The translations under genes and the position numbers were made by a program. From positions 1-32,787 of the forward strand of contig NZ_LYVO01000080.1 in the NCBI RefSeq assembly GCF_001984055.1: 32,787 bases of DNA, in the 5' to 3' direction. Below are positions 25,208 through 32,740 of this stretch, in pieces. The notes beneath the pieces are model-generated. The model did not search any database and had not been told where the DNA came from. It was given only the letters and a program-made list of their open reading frames with translations. Each line of letters opens with the position of its first letter. The first letter of the stretch is position 1. The DNA comes from Variovorax sp. KK3. GTDB taxonomy: Bacteria > Pseudomonadota > Gammaproteobacteria > Burkholderiales > Burkholderiaceae_C.

Positions 25208-25993
25208 TCAGAGTTCGATGTCCGCCACCAGCGGCGCGTGGTCCGACAGGTGCGACCAGGGGCGGCGCGGCAGCACCACTGGCGCGTGCACGCCGGCATT
25301 GCGCACGTAGATCCGGTCCAGCGACAGCACCGGCATGCGGGCCGGAAAGGTCTTGGCCGCGCGGCCGTTGGCATGCAGGAACACTTCGCGCAACTGCGCG
25401 CCGTCTTCCAGGATGCGGTGGGCGCGACCGCGCCAGTCGTTGAAGTCGCCCGCCACGATCAGCGGGGCGTCGGCCGGGACCTCGTCGCGCACGATGTGGC
25501 ACAACAGCTCGAGCTGCTGCTGGCGGTGGTTCTCGGCCAAGCCCAGGTGCGCGCAGATGGCATGCACGTCGACGACGCGACCCGGCAGGCGCAGCACGCA
25601 GTGCAGGAGTCCACGCTTCTCGGGGCCCACGATCGATACATCGTGGTTCTTGTGATGGACGATCGGAAACTTCGACAGCACCGCATTGCCGTGGTGTCCG
25701 CGCGGATACACGGCGTTGCGGCCGTACGCGAACTGCGGCCACATGGTGTCGGCCAGGAATTCGTAGTGCGGTGCCTCTGGCCAGTTGTCGACGCGGCTCG
25801 AATGCCGCGTGTGCACGCCCAGCACCTCCTGCAAGAACACGACGTCCGCACCCACCGTGCGCACCGCTTCGCGCAGCTCCGGAAGGATGAACTTGCGGTT
25901 CATCATCGTGAAGCCCTTGTGGGTGTTCACGGTCATGACCTTGAGCGATTTCGGCGGGGCTGCGGTGCCGACAGCGGGCGAGGAAGGTTTCAC
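25208..25993 (-). CDS. Endonuclease/exonuclease/phosphatase-family protein (YbhP-like)
   Basis: A 261-residue EEP-fold hydrolase. Motifs appear in order: TVNTHKGF (Asn23), FLQEV (Glu56), GDFNDWRG and a C-terminal SDHAPLVADIEL (Asp251, His252). These residues bind metal and phosphate in the DNase I-like fold. In E. coli ybhP lies upstream of clsB and ybhN as here, which suggests a lipid-phosphodiester or phosphatase role in cardiolipin synthesis; this is inference. The start is uncertain. The GTG at 25993 is chosen because the frame further upstream runs through an inverted repeat (26030-26086). An ATG at 25936 would cut off the first beta strand. Confidence 0.85.
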   Translation of the reverse strand: MKPSSPAVGTAAPPKSLKVMTVNTHKGFTMMNRKFILPELREAVRTVGADVVFLQEVLGVHTRHSSRVDNWPEAPHYEFLADTMWPQFAYGRNAVYPRGHHGNAVLSKFPIVHHKNHDVSIVGPEKRGLLHCVLRLPGRVVDVHAICAHLGLAENHRQQQLELLCHIVRDEVPADAPLIVAGDFNDWRGRAHRILEDGAQLREVFLHANGRAAKTFPARMPVLSLDRIYVRNAGVHAPVVLPRRPWSHLSDHAPLVADIEL

Positions 25994-26029
25994 GATGAAC
26001 GAGTTGTACGGCGCACTGCGCGCCTCGCT

Positions 26030-26086
26030 TGTAGGAGCCCGCCAACTTCTCGCTTCCCCTTCGCAGAGCGTTGGCACGCTCCTACA
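26030..26086. repeat. REP-like inverted repeat with GTAGGAGC arms
   Basis: The arms TGTAGGAGCCCGCCAAC (26030-26046) and GTTGGCACGCTCCTACA (26070-26086) match at 15 of 17 positions as an inverted repeat around a 23-base spacer. The GTAGGAGC start resembles REP elements of many Proteobacteria. Two inverted REPs close together form a REPIN. It lies between the YbhP-like gene and the divergent small secreted protein gene. Confidence 0.7.
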
Positions 26087-26195
26087 GGTGCCCCGGCCTC
26101 CTCCCCACAACTGCCGGACGGGGCGGCGCCTACGTTGAACTCAGAGTCTTTCGGGAAGGGCTCAATTTTTTGAACTTCAAGACAAGGACATCACC

Positions 26196-26627
26196 ATGAA
26201 GAGACATTCGATCGCTGCTACCGCCCTGGTAGGCCTGATGAGCCTGGCGGGCGCCACCTACGCGCAGACCACCTCGACGCCCGCGGCACCGGATCCCGCC
26301 AAGGGCGGCCAAGCCAGCACGAAGAGCGTGCCTGGCGGCGTTGCCAACGCGACGCAGCGACCTGACGGCAGCGACCCGGCATCCCGCGACGCGGTACGGG
26401 CCGAAGCACGCGCGCACAACCGCAACAACATGAACAATGCCACGCCGAAGGGTGAAGCCACCACCACCGTGAACGGGCAGCCCAACGCGATGCCGCGTCC
26501 CACTGGCGAGATGACGCGCACCGAGGTCAGCATGGAAACGCGCAAGCAGCGTCCGCGCTTTGGCAACCCGGGTGAGCGCCCGGACGTTCCGACCAACCCG
26601 AAGGACCGCACCGGCACGCCGCAGTAA
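26196..26627 (+). CDS. Small secreted, low-complexity protein
   Basis: A 143-residue protein with a clear signal peptide (MKRHSIAATALVGLMSLAGATYA, cleavage before QTTS). The mature part is Pro/Thr/Asn/Ala-rich with no hydrophobic core, probably disordered, and contains several Arg/Lys-rich stretches (RKQRPRFGNPGERPDVPTNPKDRTG). No family is recognised. AAGGA lies nine bases before the ATG. Its transcript ends at the shared terminator at 26655-26688. Confidence 0.65.
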   Translation: MKRHSIAATALVGLMSLAGATYAQTTSTPAAPDPAKGGQASTKSVPGGVANATQRPDGSDPASRDAVRAEARAHNRNNMNNATPKGEATTTVNGQPNAMPRPTGEMTRTEVSMETRKQRPRFGNPGERPDVPTNPKDRTGTPQ

Positions 26628-26654
26628 GCGCTGCAGCAGACGCACCTACCAATG

Positions 26655-26688
26655 AAAAAGCCCGCATCGTCGCCGATGCGGGCTTTTT
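26655..26688. terminator. Bidirectional terminator between two convergent genes
   Basis: A perfect 15-bp stem AAAAAGCCCGCATCG / CGATGCGGGCTTTTT with a four-base loop. It gives a T5 tail in both directions and serves the secreted protein gene and the LTxxQ gene alike. Confidence 0.92.
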
Positions 26689-26716
26689 CGTGGGCAGTGC
26701 GGTCGTGGGACGAAGC

Positions 26717-27268
26717 TCAGCTCTTCGTCGTCTCACCCTTGCCGTGCGGATGGTGCGGGCCATGGCCGCGGGGACCGAAGCGCAGCGTCTCGGCATCGAA
26801 GGTTTTCTGCTGCTCCGGGGTCAGCGTCGCGTACAGGTTGCGCGTCGAATCCATGAGCTGCGTGAATCGGGCGGTGCGCTCGGCATGGCGGGCCTGCATA
26901 CGCTCCAGGCGCTGCGGCGTGCTCAGCTTCGCAAAGTCTTCGCGCTCGGCACGCGCCTGGCCTGCTGGCCTGGCAGGCCGCTGTTGCGCGGTCGCGAAGT
27001 TGTTCCATGCGCCTTCCTGGCTGGACTCGAGCCGCAGCTTCTGCTTCAGGTCGGCCAGGCGCTGGGCGCGATGGGCCTGCATGCGCTCCATGCGTTGAGC
27101 ATGGTCCATGCGCTGGCCCTTCTGCTTCGGTGCCGCCTGGGTGGCGGTTTGCGGTTGCGCGACAGGTGCGGCGCTCGAGGGTTGCGGCGCTTGCGCGAAC
27201 GCAGCGCAGGCAAAGGCGGCCGAGGCGATCAGGCCGGCCATGCGGATCTTGTGACGGGACGGGATCAT
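26717..27268 (-). CDS. Spy/CpxP-like periplasmic protein with an LTxxQ motif
   Basis: A 183-residue periplasmic helical protein. The signal peptide is MIPSRHKIRMAGLIASAAFACAAFA. A Gln/Pro/Ala-rich linker follows, then long amphipathic helices rich in Arg, Gln and Ala (MDHAQRMERMQAHRAQRLADLKQKL) and the LTxxQ-type motif LTPEQQKTFDA. The C-terminus is His-rich (GPRGHGPHHPHG), a possible metal-binding tail. Spy/CpxP proteins are stress-induced chaperones or sensors of envelope damage. The ATG at 27268 is preceded by an AAGGAAG Shine-Dalgarno. Longer upstream frames to 27352 lack a signal peptide and are discarded. No two-component system is adjacent. Confidence 0.8.
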   Translation of the reverse strand: MIPSRHKIRMAGLIASAAFACAAFAQAPQPSSAAPVAQPQTATQAAPKQKGQRMDHAQRMERMQAHRAQRLADLKQKLRLESSQEGAWNNFATAQQRPARPAGQARAEREDFAKLSTPQRLERMQARHAERTARFTQLMDSTRNLYATLTPEQQKTFDAETLRFGPRGHGPHHPHGKGETTKS

Positions 27269-27418
27269 GAAGGTGCTTCCTTTCGAAGAAGCCTGACGGC
27301 GGGGCCGGCAGGTGAGACGAAGTGTGGAAGCGCGGTGTATCCCGGCCTTCACCGCTCTGTGAGGCTTCGGTAAAGAAAAATGTCGTCCCGTGTCGGCGCG
27401 GGTTCGGCGCCGGCTTGC

Positions 27419-28486
27419 CTACTTCGGCCGCGGCGGCTCGAGCCCGGCGTCCGCGGTAGTGAGCCGGCCGGCGCGCAGCGCATTGACTGCACGGGTCATC
27501 GCGCGCGCGACGTTGCGCACCTCTTCCTGCAAGGCGGTGTCGCGGTCCAGCGCGTCGTGGCTGGTGGCATAAGGCTCGTAGTAGCCGATGTAGCGATCCA
27601 GGCGCGCCTTTGCTCCGGCGTCGATCAGGCCCATCCAGTCGAGCCAGTCGGTGAGGTTGCGCCGCAGGCTCTCGATGCCGGCGACGTCGCCGTGCACGAT
27701 CACGCCGTAGGCGCGGCCGGACAGGTGCTTGGGAAAGTCCCAGCCTTTCAGCTCGATGGCCTTGGCCTCATCGGCTTTCTTGCCGTGCGTCGAGGTCGGG
27801 TCCGGGTTGCCGCCGTCGGCGCAGACCAGCCGATCGATCATCGCCTTCAGCGGAGTTGGCGACTGATACCAGTGCGTCGGCGTGAAGATGATGACGCCGT
27901 GCGCGGCGACCCAGCGCTCGTAGATTTCGTTCATCCAGTCGCCGGTCTGGCGCAGCGAATGGTTGGGGTAGCAGCTGCACGGCCAGTGGCACAGCGGCAT
28001 GGCGGTCGACACGCAGCCCTTGCAGGGGTGGATGTGCCGGCCGTAGTCCGAGGTGAGGCGGCTCAGGTCCAGCACGTCGCACTCGAGCTCCGGATCGAGC
28101 ACCTCCTTCGCCAATTGCAGCATCCGGTGCGTCTTGGACATTTCACCGGGACACGTGCCGTCGTTGCGGGGCGAGCCGTCGATCAACAGCACGCGCGACT
28201 TCGTTTCGGATTTGGACCAGGCCGCCTGCGCGCGCTCGATGCGCTCCTTGGCGTCGAGCCAGTCGACCGACAGGTCGTAGTCGGGGTCCGCATAGCCGGG
28301 GCCGGCCTTGCGCGTCACGGGCGATTTGCGGCCTTCGTCATAGGCCTCCCATGCGATGACTTCGATGCGGGCCAACGCATCCGACTCAGCTTGGTAGGCC
28401 GGGTCGTGGAAGCTCTGCATGAAACGTTCGTGGAATTCGGCGCGTTCGATCTTGGGGAGCGCCTGGCCCTTTCGGACTTCGGTCAT
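27419..28486 (-). CDS. Flavodoxin-family protein with a cysteine-rich insertion
   Basis: A 355-residue protein. About 95 N-terminal residues precede the flavodoxin/FMN-reductase fold, which begins SRVLLIDGSPRNDGTC (98-112), the FMN phosphate loop. A cluster of five cysteines follows at 155, 158, 166, 170 and 172 (PCKGCVSTAMPLCHWPCSCYPN). The flavin-binding segment TPTHWYQSPTPLKAMIDRLVCADGG comes later. The cysteine spacing resembles, but does not equal, iron-sulfur flavoproteins. The reaction is unknown; a quinone or disulfide reductase or an Fe-S flavoprotein is plausible. It has no operon partner in the window. Confidence 0.85.
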   Translation of the reverse strand: MTEVRKGQALPKIERAEFHERFMQSFHDPAYQAESDALARIEVIAWEAYDEGRKSPVTRKAGPGYADPDYDLSVDWLDAKERIERAQAAWSKSETKSRVLLIDGSPRNDGTCPGEMSKTHRMLQLAKEVLDPELECDVLDLSRLTSDYGRHIHPCKGCVSTAMPLCHWPCSCYPNHSLRQTGDWMNEIYERWVAAHGVIIFTPTHWYQSPTPLKAMIDRLVCADGGNPDPTSTHGKKADEAKAIELKGWDFPKHLSGRAYGVIVHGDVAGIESLRRNLTDWLDWMGLIDAGAKARLDRYIGYYEPYATSHDALDRDTALQEEVRNVARAMTRAVNALRAGRLTTADAGLEPPRPK

Positions 28487-28634
28487 GCGCTCGAATCTAG
28501 ACAGCGCGCGGCGGCGCTTCGCAGGTGGATGGACGCGAGCGCTCGTAGGTGAAACGCTAGAGTTTCTTGCGCTGGAAATCGCGCACGGCCTTCATGGGGT
28601 GTTCGCGTGTGTGCGTCACGCAGCTGAGGCTGCG

Positions 28635-29381
28635 CTAGGAGTCGGACTGCCGGCCGGCCAGCGCTTCCAGTTCCCATGACAGGCCCTGCCAGCTTCCATC
28701 GAGCGTGTCCGCACGCGGCCCCGCATCCATGCGCCCGCCTTCGATGGCCCAGCGGGCGCCGGCGACGACGCTGTCGACCAGCGGCACCGGCAACCCGGGC
28801 GCGATGCCGGCAGCCAGGCCCGCGAGCCCGGCCCCGCCGAGGATGATTGCCTGCGCCTTGAAGCGGCTCACCGCCTCATGGCAGGCCTCTGCCAGCAGCG
28901 CCTGCGCACCGATCGGGTCGGCGGCCAGCTCGGCGCCGCTGGGCGCGACCGTGTGGATGCCGGCGAGCGCGTCGCCATGGCCGAGCGCCAGTGCCAGGCG
29001 TTCGAGCATGGGACGCCAACGCTCGCCGCCGGTCACCACCGCAAAGCGCCCGTGCTGCGCCGCCGCCGCGAAGGCCGCCTCGGCCAGGCCGCCGACCGGC
29101 ACACCCGCGGCCTCGCGCAGCGCGAACAGGCCGGGGTCGCCGAAGCAGCCGATCAGCACGGCGTCGGGCCGTCCGTCGCGCGCCAGCGTCGCGGCCCAGG
29201 CGTCGAGCACCGCGTGCTGCGCCACGGCGTAGCTGGCTTCGCTGGCGATGTAGGTCGCGCCGAAGCGCGCGGTGACGGTGTGGACTTTCAGCGCGGGGCT
29301 CAGCTCGGCCTGCACGTGCTGCTGCAGCAGCGCACTCACCGTGGTGGTGGTGTTGGGGTTGATGACGAGCAGGTGGCCCAC
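28635..29381 (-). CDS. Asp/Glu/hydantoin racemase-family protein lacking the second catalytic Cys
   Basis: A 248-residue protein of the Asp/Glu racemase superfamily. It starts at GTG 29381 (GHLLVINPNTTTTVS), the hydantoin-racemase N-terminus. The first catalytic Cys is present at 79 (LIGCFGDPG). The second, which sits in LGCAG in relatives, is replaced: the codons read LGGAG at 181-185, with Gly183. Family members with a single Cys include arylmalonate decarboxylase, so racemase activity is doubtful. It follows the permease gene by 38 bases in the same direction, so it is likely part of the ABC operon and may act on the imported compound. The longer frame to 29798 runs into the permease gene and is not coding. 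Confidence 0.85.
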   Translation of the reverse strand: MGHLLVINPNTTTTVSALLQQHVQAELSPALKVHTVTARFGATYIASEASYAVAQHAVLDAWAATLARDGRPDAVLIGCFGDPGLFALREAAGVPVGGLAEAAFAAAAQHGRFAVVTGGERWRPMLERLALALGHGDALAGIHTVAPSGAELAADPIGAQALLAEACHEAVSRFKAQAIILGGAGLAGLAAGIAPGLPVPLVDSVVAGARWAIEGGRMDAGPRADTLDGSWQGLSWELEALAGRQSDS

Positions 29382-29419
29382 TGGGGTGGCTTCGCCTTTT
29401 GCCGCGGCCCCGTGGCCCG

Positions 29420-30313
29420 TCAGCGCCGGCGTGCGGCGCGATGCCGCAGCCAGGCCGCGGCGCCCAGGGCGATCGCCATCACCGCGAACGAGACGATGGT
29501 GGTCACCGTGCCCAGCGCGTAGATGGCCGGCGTGGTGACGGTCGAGGTCAGCCCCTGCAGTTCGAGCGGCAGCGTGTTCACGTCGCCGATGGCCTGCGAG
29601 GTGCGTGCGATCTCGTCCCACGACAGCGTGAAGCCGAACATGCCGATGCCAACGATCGACGGCCCGATCAGCGGCAGCACCACGTGCCGGAAGCTCTGCC
29701 ACGGCGTGGCCCCGAGGTCGCGCGCGGCTTCCTCGTAGGCCGGGTTGAAGCGGTTGAACACGGCGAACATGATCAGGAGGCCGAAGGGCAGCGTCCACGT
29801 CAGGTGGGCGCCGAGCGCTGAACTCAGCAGGCCCAGCGCGGTGCCGTAGTTCTCGAGCGTGCTGCTGGCGTCGACGGCCGCGAGCGCGCCCTTGATGCCG
29901 CTGTCGAGCAGCCTGAACTGCAGGCCGATGCCCAGCGACACGATGATCGACGGCATGATCAGGCTGGCCACCGTGACGAAGAAGAGCGTGTTGCCGCCGG
30001 CCAGCTTCTTGCGGAAGGCCAGGCCCGCCAGCACCGAGAGCACCACTGTCAGCAGCATCACCACCGCGCCCAGCATCAGCGAGCGGCGGAAGGCAGCGCC
30101 GATGTCTACCGTGCCCAGGCCCTCGGCGAGCTTGTGGAACCAGTGCAGCGACACCCCGCGCAGCGGAAAGGTCAGCCCGCCCTCGGGCCCCTGGAAGCTC
30201 AGCACGAAGATCGTGATCATCGGCCCGTAGAGAAAGAGCACGAAGAGCGCGAACACGATCGCCAGCGGCCAGAAGCCGGGGCTGCGCTGTTCGCCGATGG
30301 GGCTGCGTCCCAT
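29420..30313 (-). CDS. ABC transporter permease, PotC-like
   Basis: A 297-residue inner-membrane permease with about six helices. The EAA loop that contacts the ATPase reads EEAARDLGATPWQSFRHVVLP. The N-terminal helix (FWPLAIVFALFVLFLYGPMITIFVLSF) and overall size match the PotC group of polyamine-type importers. It starts one base past the end of the PotB-like gene, so the two are cotranscribed and translationally coupled. It would form the heterodimer channel with that protein. Confidence 0.9.
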   Translation of the reverse strand: MGRSPIGEQRSPGFWPLAIVFALFVLFLYGPMITIFVLSFQGPEGGLTFPLRGVSLHWFHKLAEGLGTVDIGAAFRRSLMLGAVVMLLTVVLSVLAGLAFRKKLAGGNTLFFVTVASLIMPSIIVSLGIGLQFRLLDSGIKGALAAVDASSTLENYGTALGLLSSALGAHLTWTLPFGLLIMFAVFNRFNPAYEEAARDLGATPWQSFRHVVLPLIGPSIVGIGMFGFTLSWDEIARTSQAIGDVNTLPLELQGLTSTVTTPAIYALGTVTTIVSFAVMAIALGAAAWLRHRAARRR

Positions 30314-30314
30314 G

Positions 30315-31253
30315 TCAGAGCTCTTTCCGGATGTCGACGAGGCGCGTCAGGCCCCAGATGATCATGAGCACCACGGCCAGCAGGATCATCGCGTTGGCCG
30401 CGGCCAGCGGAAACTGCAGGTACGAGGTCTGCACCTGGATGATCTTGCCCACCGACGCGATCTGTTGCCCGCCCATCACGCCGATGGTGACGAAGTCGCC
30501 CATGACGATGGTGATGACGAAGATCGACCCGATCAGGATGCCCGTGCGCGAGAGCGGCACGATCACGTTCCACAGCGTCTGCCAGCCCGAGGCGCCGGCG
30601 TCGCTGGCGGCCTCGAGCAGCGAGCGGTCGATGCGCATCATCGAGTTGAAGATGGGCACGATCATGAACATGGTGTAGAGGTGCACGAAGGCCAGCACCA
30701 CCGAGAAGTCGGAGAACAGCAGCCACTCCACCGGCTGCTCGACCAGGCCCATGCCCATCAGCCCCTGGTTGACCAGCCCGTTGCGGCCCAGCAGCGGCAC
30801 CCACGAGATCATGCGGATCACGTTCGAGGTCCAGAAGGGCACGGTGCACAGCACGAACAGCAGCGTCTGGATGCCGGGCGAGCGCACGTGGAAGGCCAGG
30901 AAGTAGGCCACCGCGAAGCCGATCAGCAGCGTGATGGCCCACACCAGCAGGCAGAACTTGAGCGTGCTGATGTAGGTGGACAGCGTGACGCAGAAGTCGC
31001 CGTTGTCCGTGAGCCCCGAGCAGCCTTCGAAGATGCTCGCGTAGTTGCGCAGCGTGAGCGCGGGGATCAACTCGTATTCGTTGAAGTTCCATAGGCTGAC
31101 CATCGCGATCAGGCCGAGGGGGATCAGGAAGAAGAGCAGGAAGACGAGCGCGAAGGGGCCGGCTTGCCACCAGGGTTTGATGGCGTGCATGGGCTGCCCG
31201 CCCTTCGCTCGGGCTGCAGGTGCGCTGGAGTTTGCAGTTGCCGTAGTGGTCAT
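30315..31253 (-). CDS. ABC transporter permease, PotB-like
   Basis: A 312-residue permease. An N-terminal tail rich in Ala/Thr is followed by a first helix (PFALVFLLFFLIPLGLIAMVSLW), with about six in total. The EAA motif is LEAASDAGASGWQTLWNVIVPL. The loop LRNYASIFEGCSGLTDNGDFC between the first helices is typical of the PotB group. Upstream, between this gene and the binding-protein gene, lies a long inverted repeat (31261-31373). Confidence 0.9.
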   Translation of the reverse strand: MTTTATANSSAPAARAKGGQPMHAIKPWWQAGPFALVFLLFFLIPLGLIAMVSLWNFNEYELIPALTLRNYASIFEGCSGLTDNGDFCVTLSTYISTLKFCLLVWAITLLIGFAVAYFLAFHVRSPGIQTLLFVLCTVPFWTSNVIRMISWVPLLGRNGLVNQGLMGMGLVEQPVEWLLFSDFSVVLAFVHLYTMFMIVPIFNSMMRIDRSLLEAASDAGASGWQTLWNVIVPLSRTGILIGSIFVITIVMGDFVTIGVMGGQQIASVGKIIQVQTSYLQFPLAAANAMILLAVVLMIIWGLTRLVDIRKEL

Positions 31254-31260
31254 GGTCTTG

Positions 31261-31373
31261 TTCCCTCTCCCTCTGGGAGAGGGCTAGGGTGAGGGCACCG
31301 GGCGGTGGAGATGAAGTGCCGGTCGCACAGGCCCGGTGCCCTCACCCCTATCCTCTCCCAGAGGGAGAGGGAG
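31261..31373. repeat. Long inverted repeat (CCCTCTCCC-type) inside the ABC operon
   Basis: Two arms of about 43 bases (31261-31303 and 31331-31373) are inverted around a 27-base spacer and differ at only a few positions. Each arm carries CCCTCTCCC...GGGAGAGG and GGTGAGGGCACCGGGC. This sequence type is widely dispersed in Burkholderiales and other Proteobacteria (recalled, not searched). Transcribed RNA would fold into a very stable hairpin between the binding-protein and PotB-like genes. Confidence 0.9.
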
Positions 31374-31381
31374 AAACTCCA

Positions 31382-32653
31382 TCAGGCTGCGACGAACTCG
31401 TTCCATTTGCGGACCATGTACTCGTTCTCATCCATCACCGCGTTCCAGCACGCGATGCCGCCCATGCGCGCTTCGTAGCTGCCGCCGTCGCGCACCGCGC
31501 CGGTCTTGGCCAGCACGTCGCCGTTCGGGCTCTTGATGTCTTGCGAGGCGGGTTTGCCTTCCATCCAGTAGGCCCACTCGTAGGCTTCCATCTTGGCCTT
31601 GGCCGTTTCGAGCACCGCGCTGTAGTAGCCCTGGCGATTGAGGTACGCGCCGGCCCAGCCGTCGAGGAACCAGTTGATGAATTCGTACGCGCCGTCGAGC
31701 TTGCGGCCCGACAGCGTGGCCGGCAGGCCGAAGCCGGCGGCCCAGGCGCGGTAGCCTTCCTTCAGCGGCTGGAAGTTGCAGGCGATGCCCTTGGTGCGCA
31801 CGGCCGTCACGGCCGGCGACCACATCGACTGGATCACCACCTCGCCCGAGGCCATGAGGTTGACGCTCTCGTTGAAGTCCTTCCACAGCGCGCGGAACTG
31901 GCCGGCCTTCTTGGCCTCGATCAGGGTCTTGATCGTGAGGTCGATCTCGGCCTTGGTCATGTTCCCCTTGTCGGCGTACTTGTGGACGCCCTTGGCCTCG
32001 ACCACCATCGCCGCGTCCATGATGCCGATGGACGGAATGTTGAGGATGGCCGACTTGCCCTTGAACTCGGGGTTGAGCAGCTCGGCCCAGCTCTCGATCG
32101 GCCGCTTGATCAGGTCGGGCCGGATGCCCAGCGTGTCGGCGTTGTAGACCGTCGGGATCAGCGACATGAACTGGGTCGGCGCCTTGGCGAACACCTTGCT
32201 CTTCTCGCCCTCGAGAAAGATCACCTTCTTCGGCGCGGTGCCCTGGTCGCCGACCTTCTTGCCGCCTACCTCGCCCTTGGTGAAGAGCGAGGTGATCTTG
32301 TCGGCGTTCTTGATCTTCTTGGTGTCGATGCCCTTGAGGTTGCCGGTGGGCACGATCTTCTTGAGCGAGAAGTACTCGGTGTCGATCAGGTCGAAGCTGT
32401 TGGGCGCGGTCACGGCGCGCTTGGTGACGTCGTCGGTCGTGACGGCCACGTACTGGATCTCGATGCCGGTGTCGGCCTTGAACTTCTCGGCGATGGCCTT
32501 GTCCTGGTTGACCGCGGTGCCGAGGTAGCGCAGCACGATCTTCTCCTGCGCATGGATGGCAGGGAACACGCCGGCCGCAAGGATGCCCGCAGTGCCTTGC
32601 AGCAGCGTGCGGCGGGCGAGGCCCTTGGCGGTCGGATCGTTGGCGTTGGACAT
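31382..32653 (-). CDS. Extracellular solute-binding protein, PotD/PotF-like, with a Tat-type signal
   Basis: A 423-residue periplasmic binding protein for a polyamine-type ABC importer. The signal has a twin Arg (Arg14-Arg15, ARRTLLQG) before a hydrophobic stretch and an AxA-like site ending IHA at residue 35, so export by the Tat pathway is likely. The mature part has the family 1 / PotD-type pattern: IVLRYLGTAVNQDKAIAEKFKADTGIEI at the N-terminus and the hinge region YRAWAAGFGLP. The ligand cannot be told. GGAG lies about 10 bases before the ATG. The ATPase gene is not in the window; it could lie upstream of 32787. Confidence 0.9.
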   Translation of the reverse strand: MSNANDPTAKGLARRTLLQGTAGILAAGVFPAIHAQEKIVLRYLGTAVNQDKAIAEKFKADTGIEIQYVAVTTDDVTKRAVTAPNSFDLIDTEYFSLKKIVPTGNLKGIDTKKIKNADKITSLFTKGEVGGKKVGDQGTAPKKVIFLEGEKSKVFAKAPTQFMSLIPTVYNADTLGIRPDLIKRPIESWAELLNPEFKGKSAILNIPSIGIMDAAMVVEAKGVHKYADKGNMTKAEIDLTIKTLIEAKKAGQFRALWKDFNESVNLMASGEVVIQSMWSPAVTAVRTKGIACNFQPLKEGYRAWAAGFGLPATLSGRKLDGAYEFINWFLDGWAGAYLNRQGYYSAVLETAKAKMEAYEWAYWMEGKPASQDIKSPNGDVLAKTGAVRDGGSYEARMGGIACWNAVMDENEYMVRKWNEFVAA

Positions 32654-32698
32654 GAAGAGGTCTCCTGGACGAAGAAAGAAGTAAGGAAGCAACTCAAC

Positions 32699-32718
32699 GG
32701 CACGCGTACGCGCGTGCC
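32699..32718. promoter_or_regulatory. Inverted repeat in the leader of the binding-protein gene
   Basis: GGCACGCG and CGCGTGCC form a perfect 8-bp stem around TACG, 46 bases upstream of the binding-protein start. It could be a regulator site or a terminator of an upstream gene; no U tract is present on the minus strand. Confidence 0.4.
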
Positions 32719-32740
32719 TTGTTCGTGGAACACCGCGGAA

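Noticed and set aside
25994..26110. N-terminal extension of the YbhP-like protein
   Set aside because: It runs through an inverted repeat and shows no conserved residues, so the start was placed at 25993 or later.
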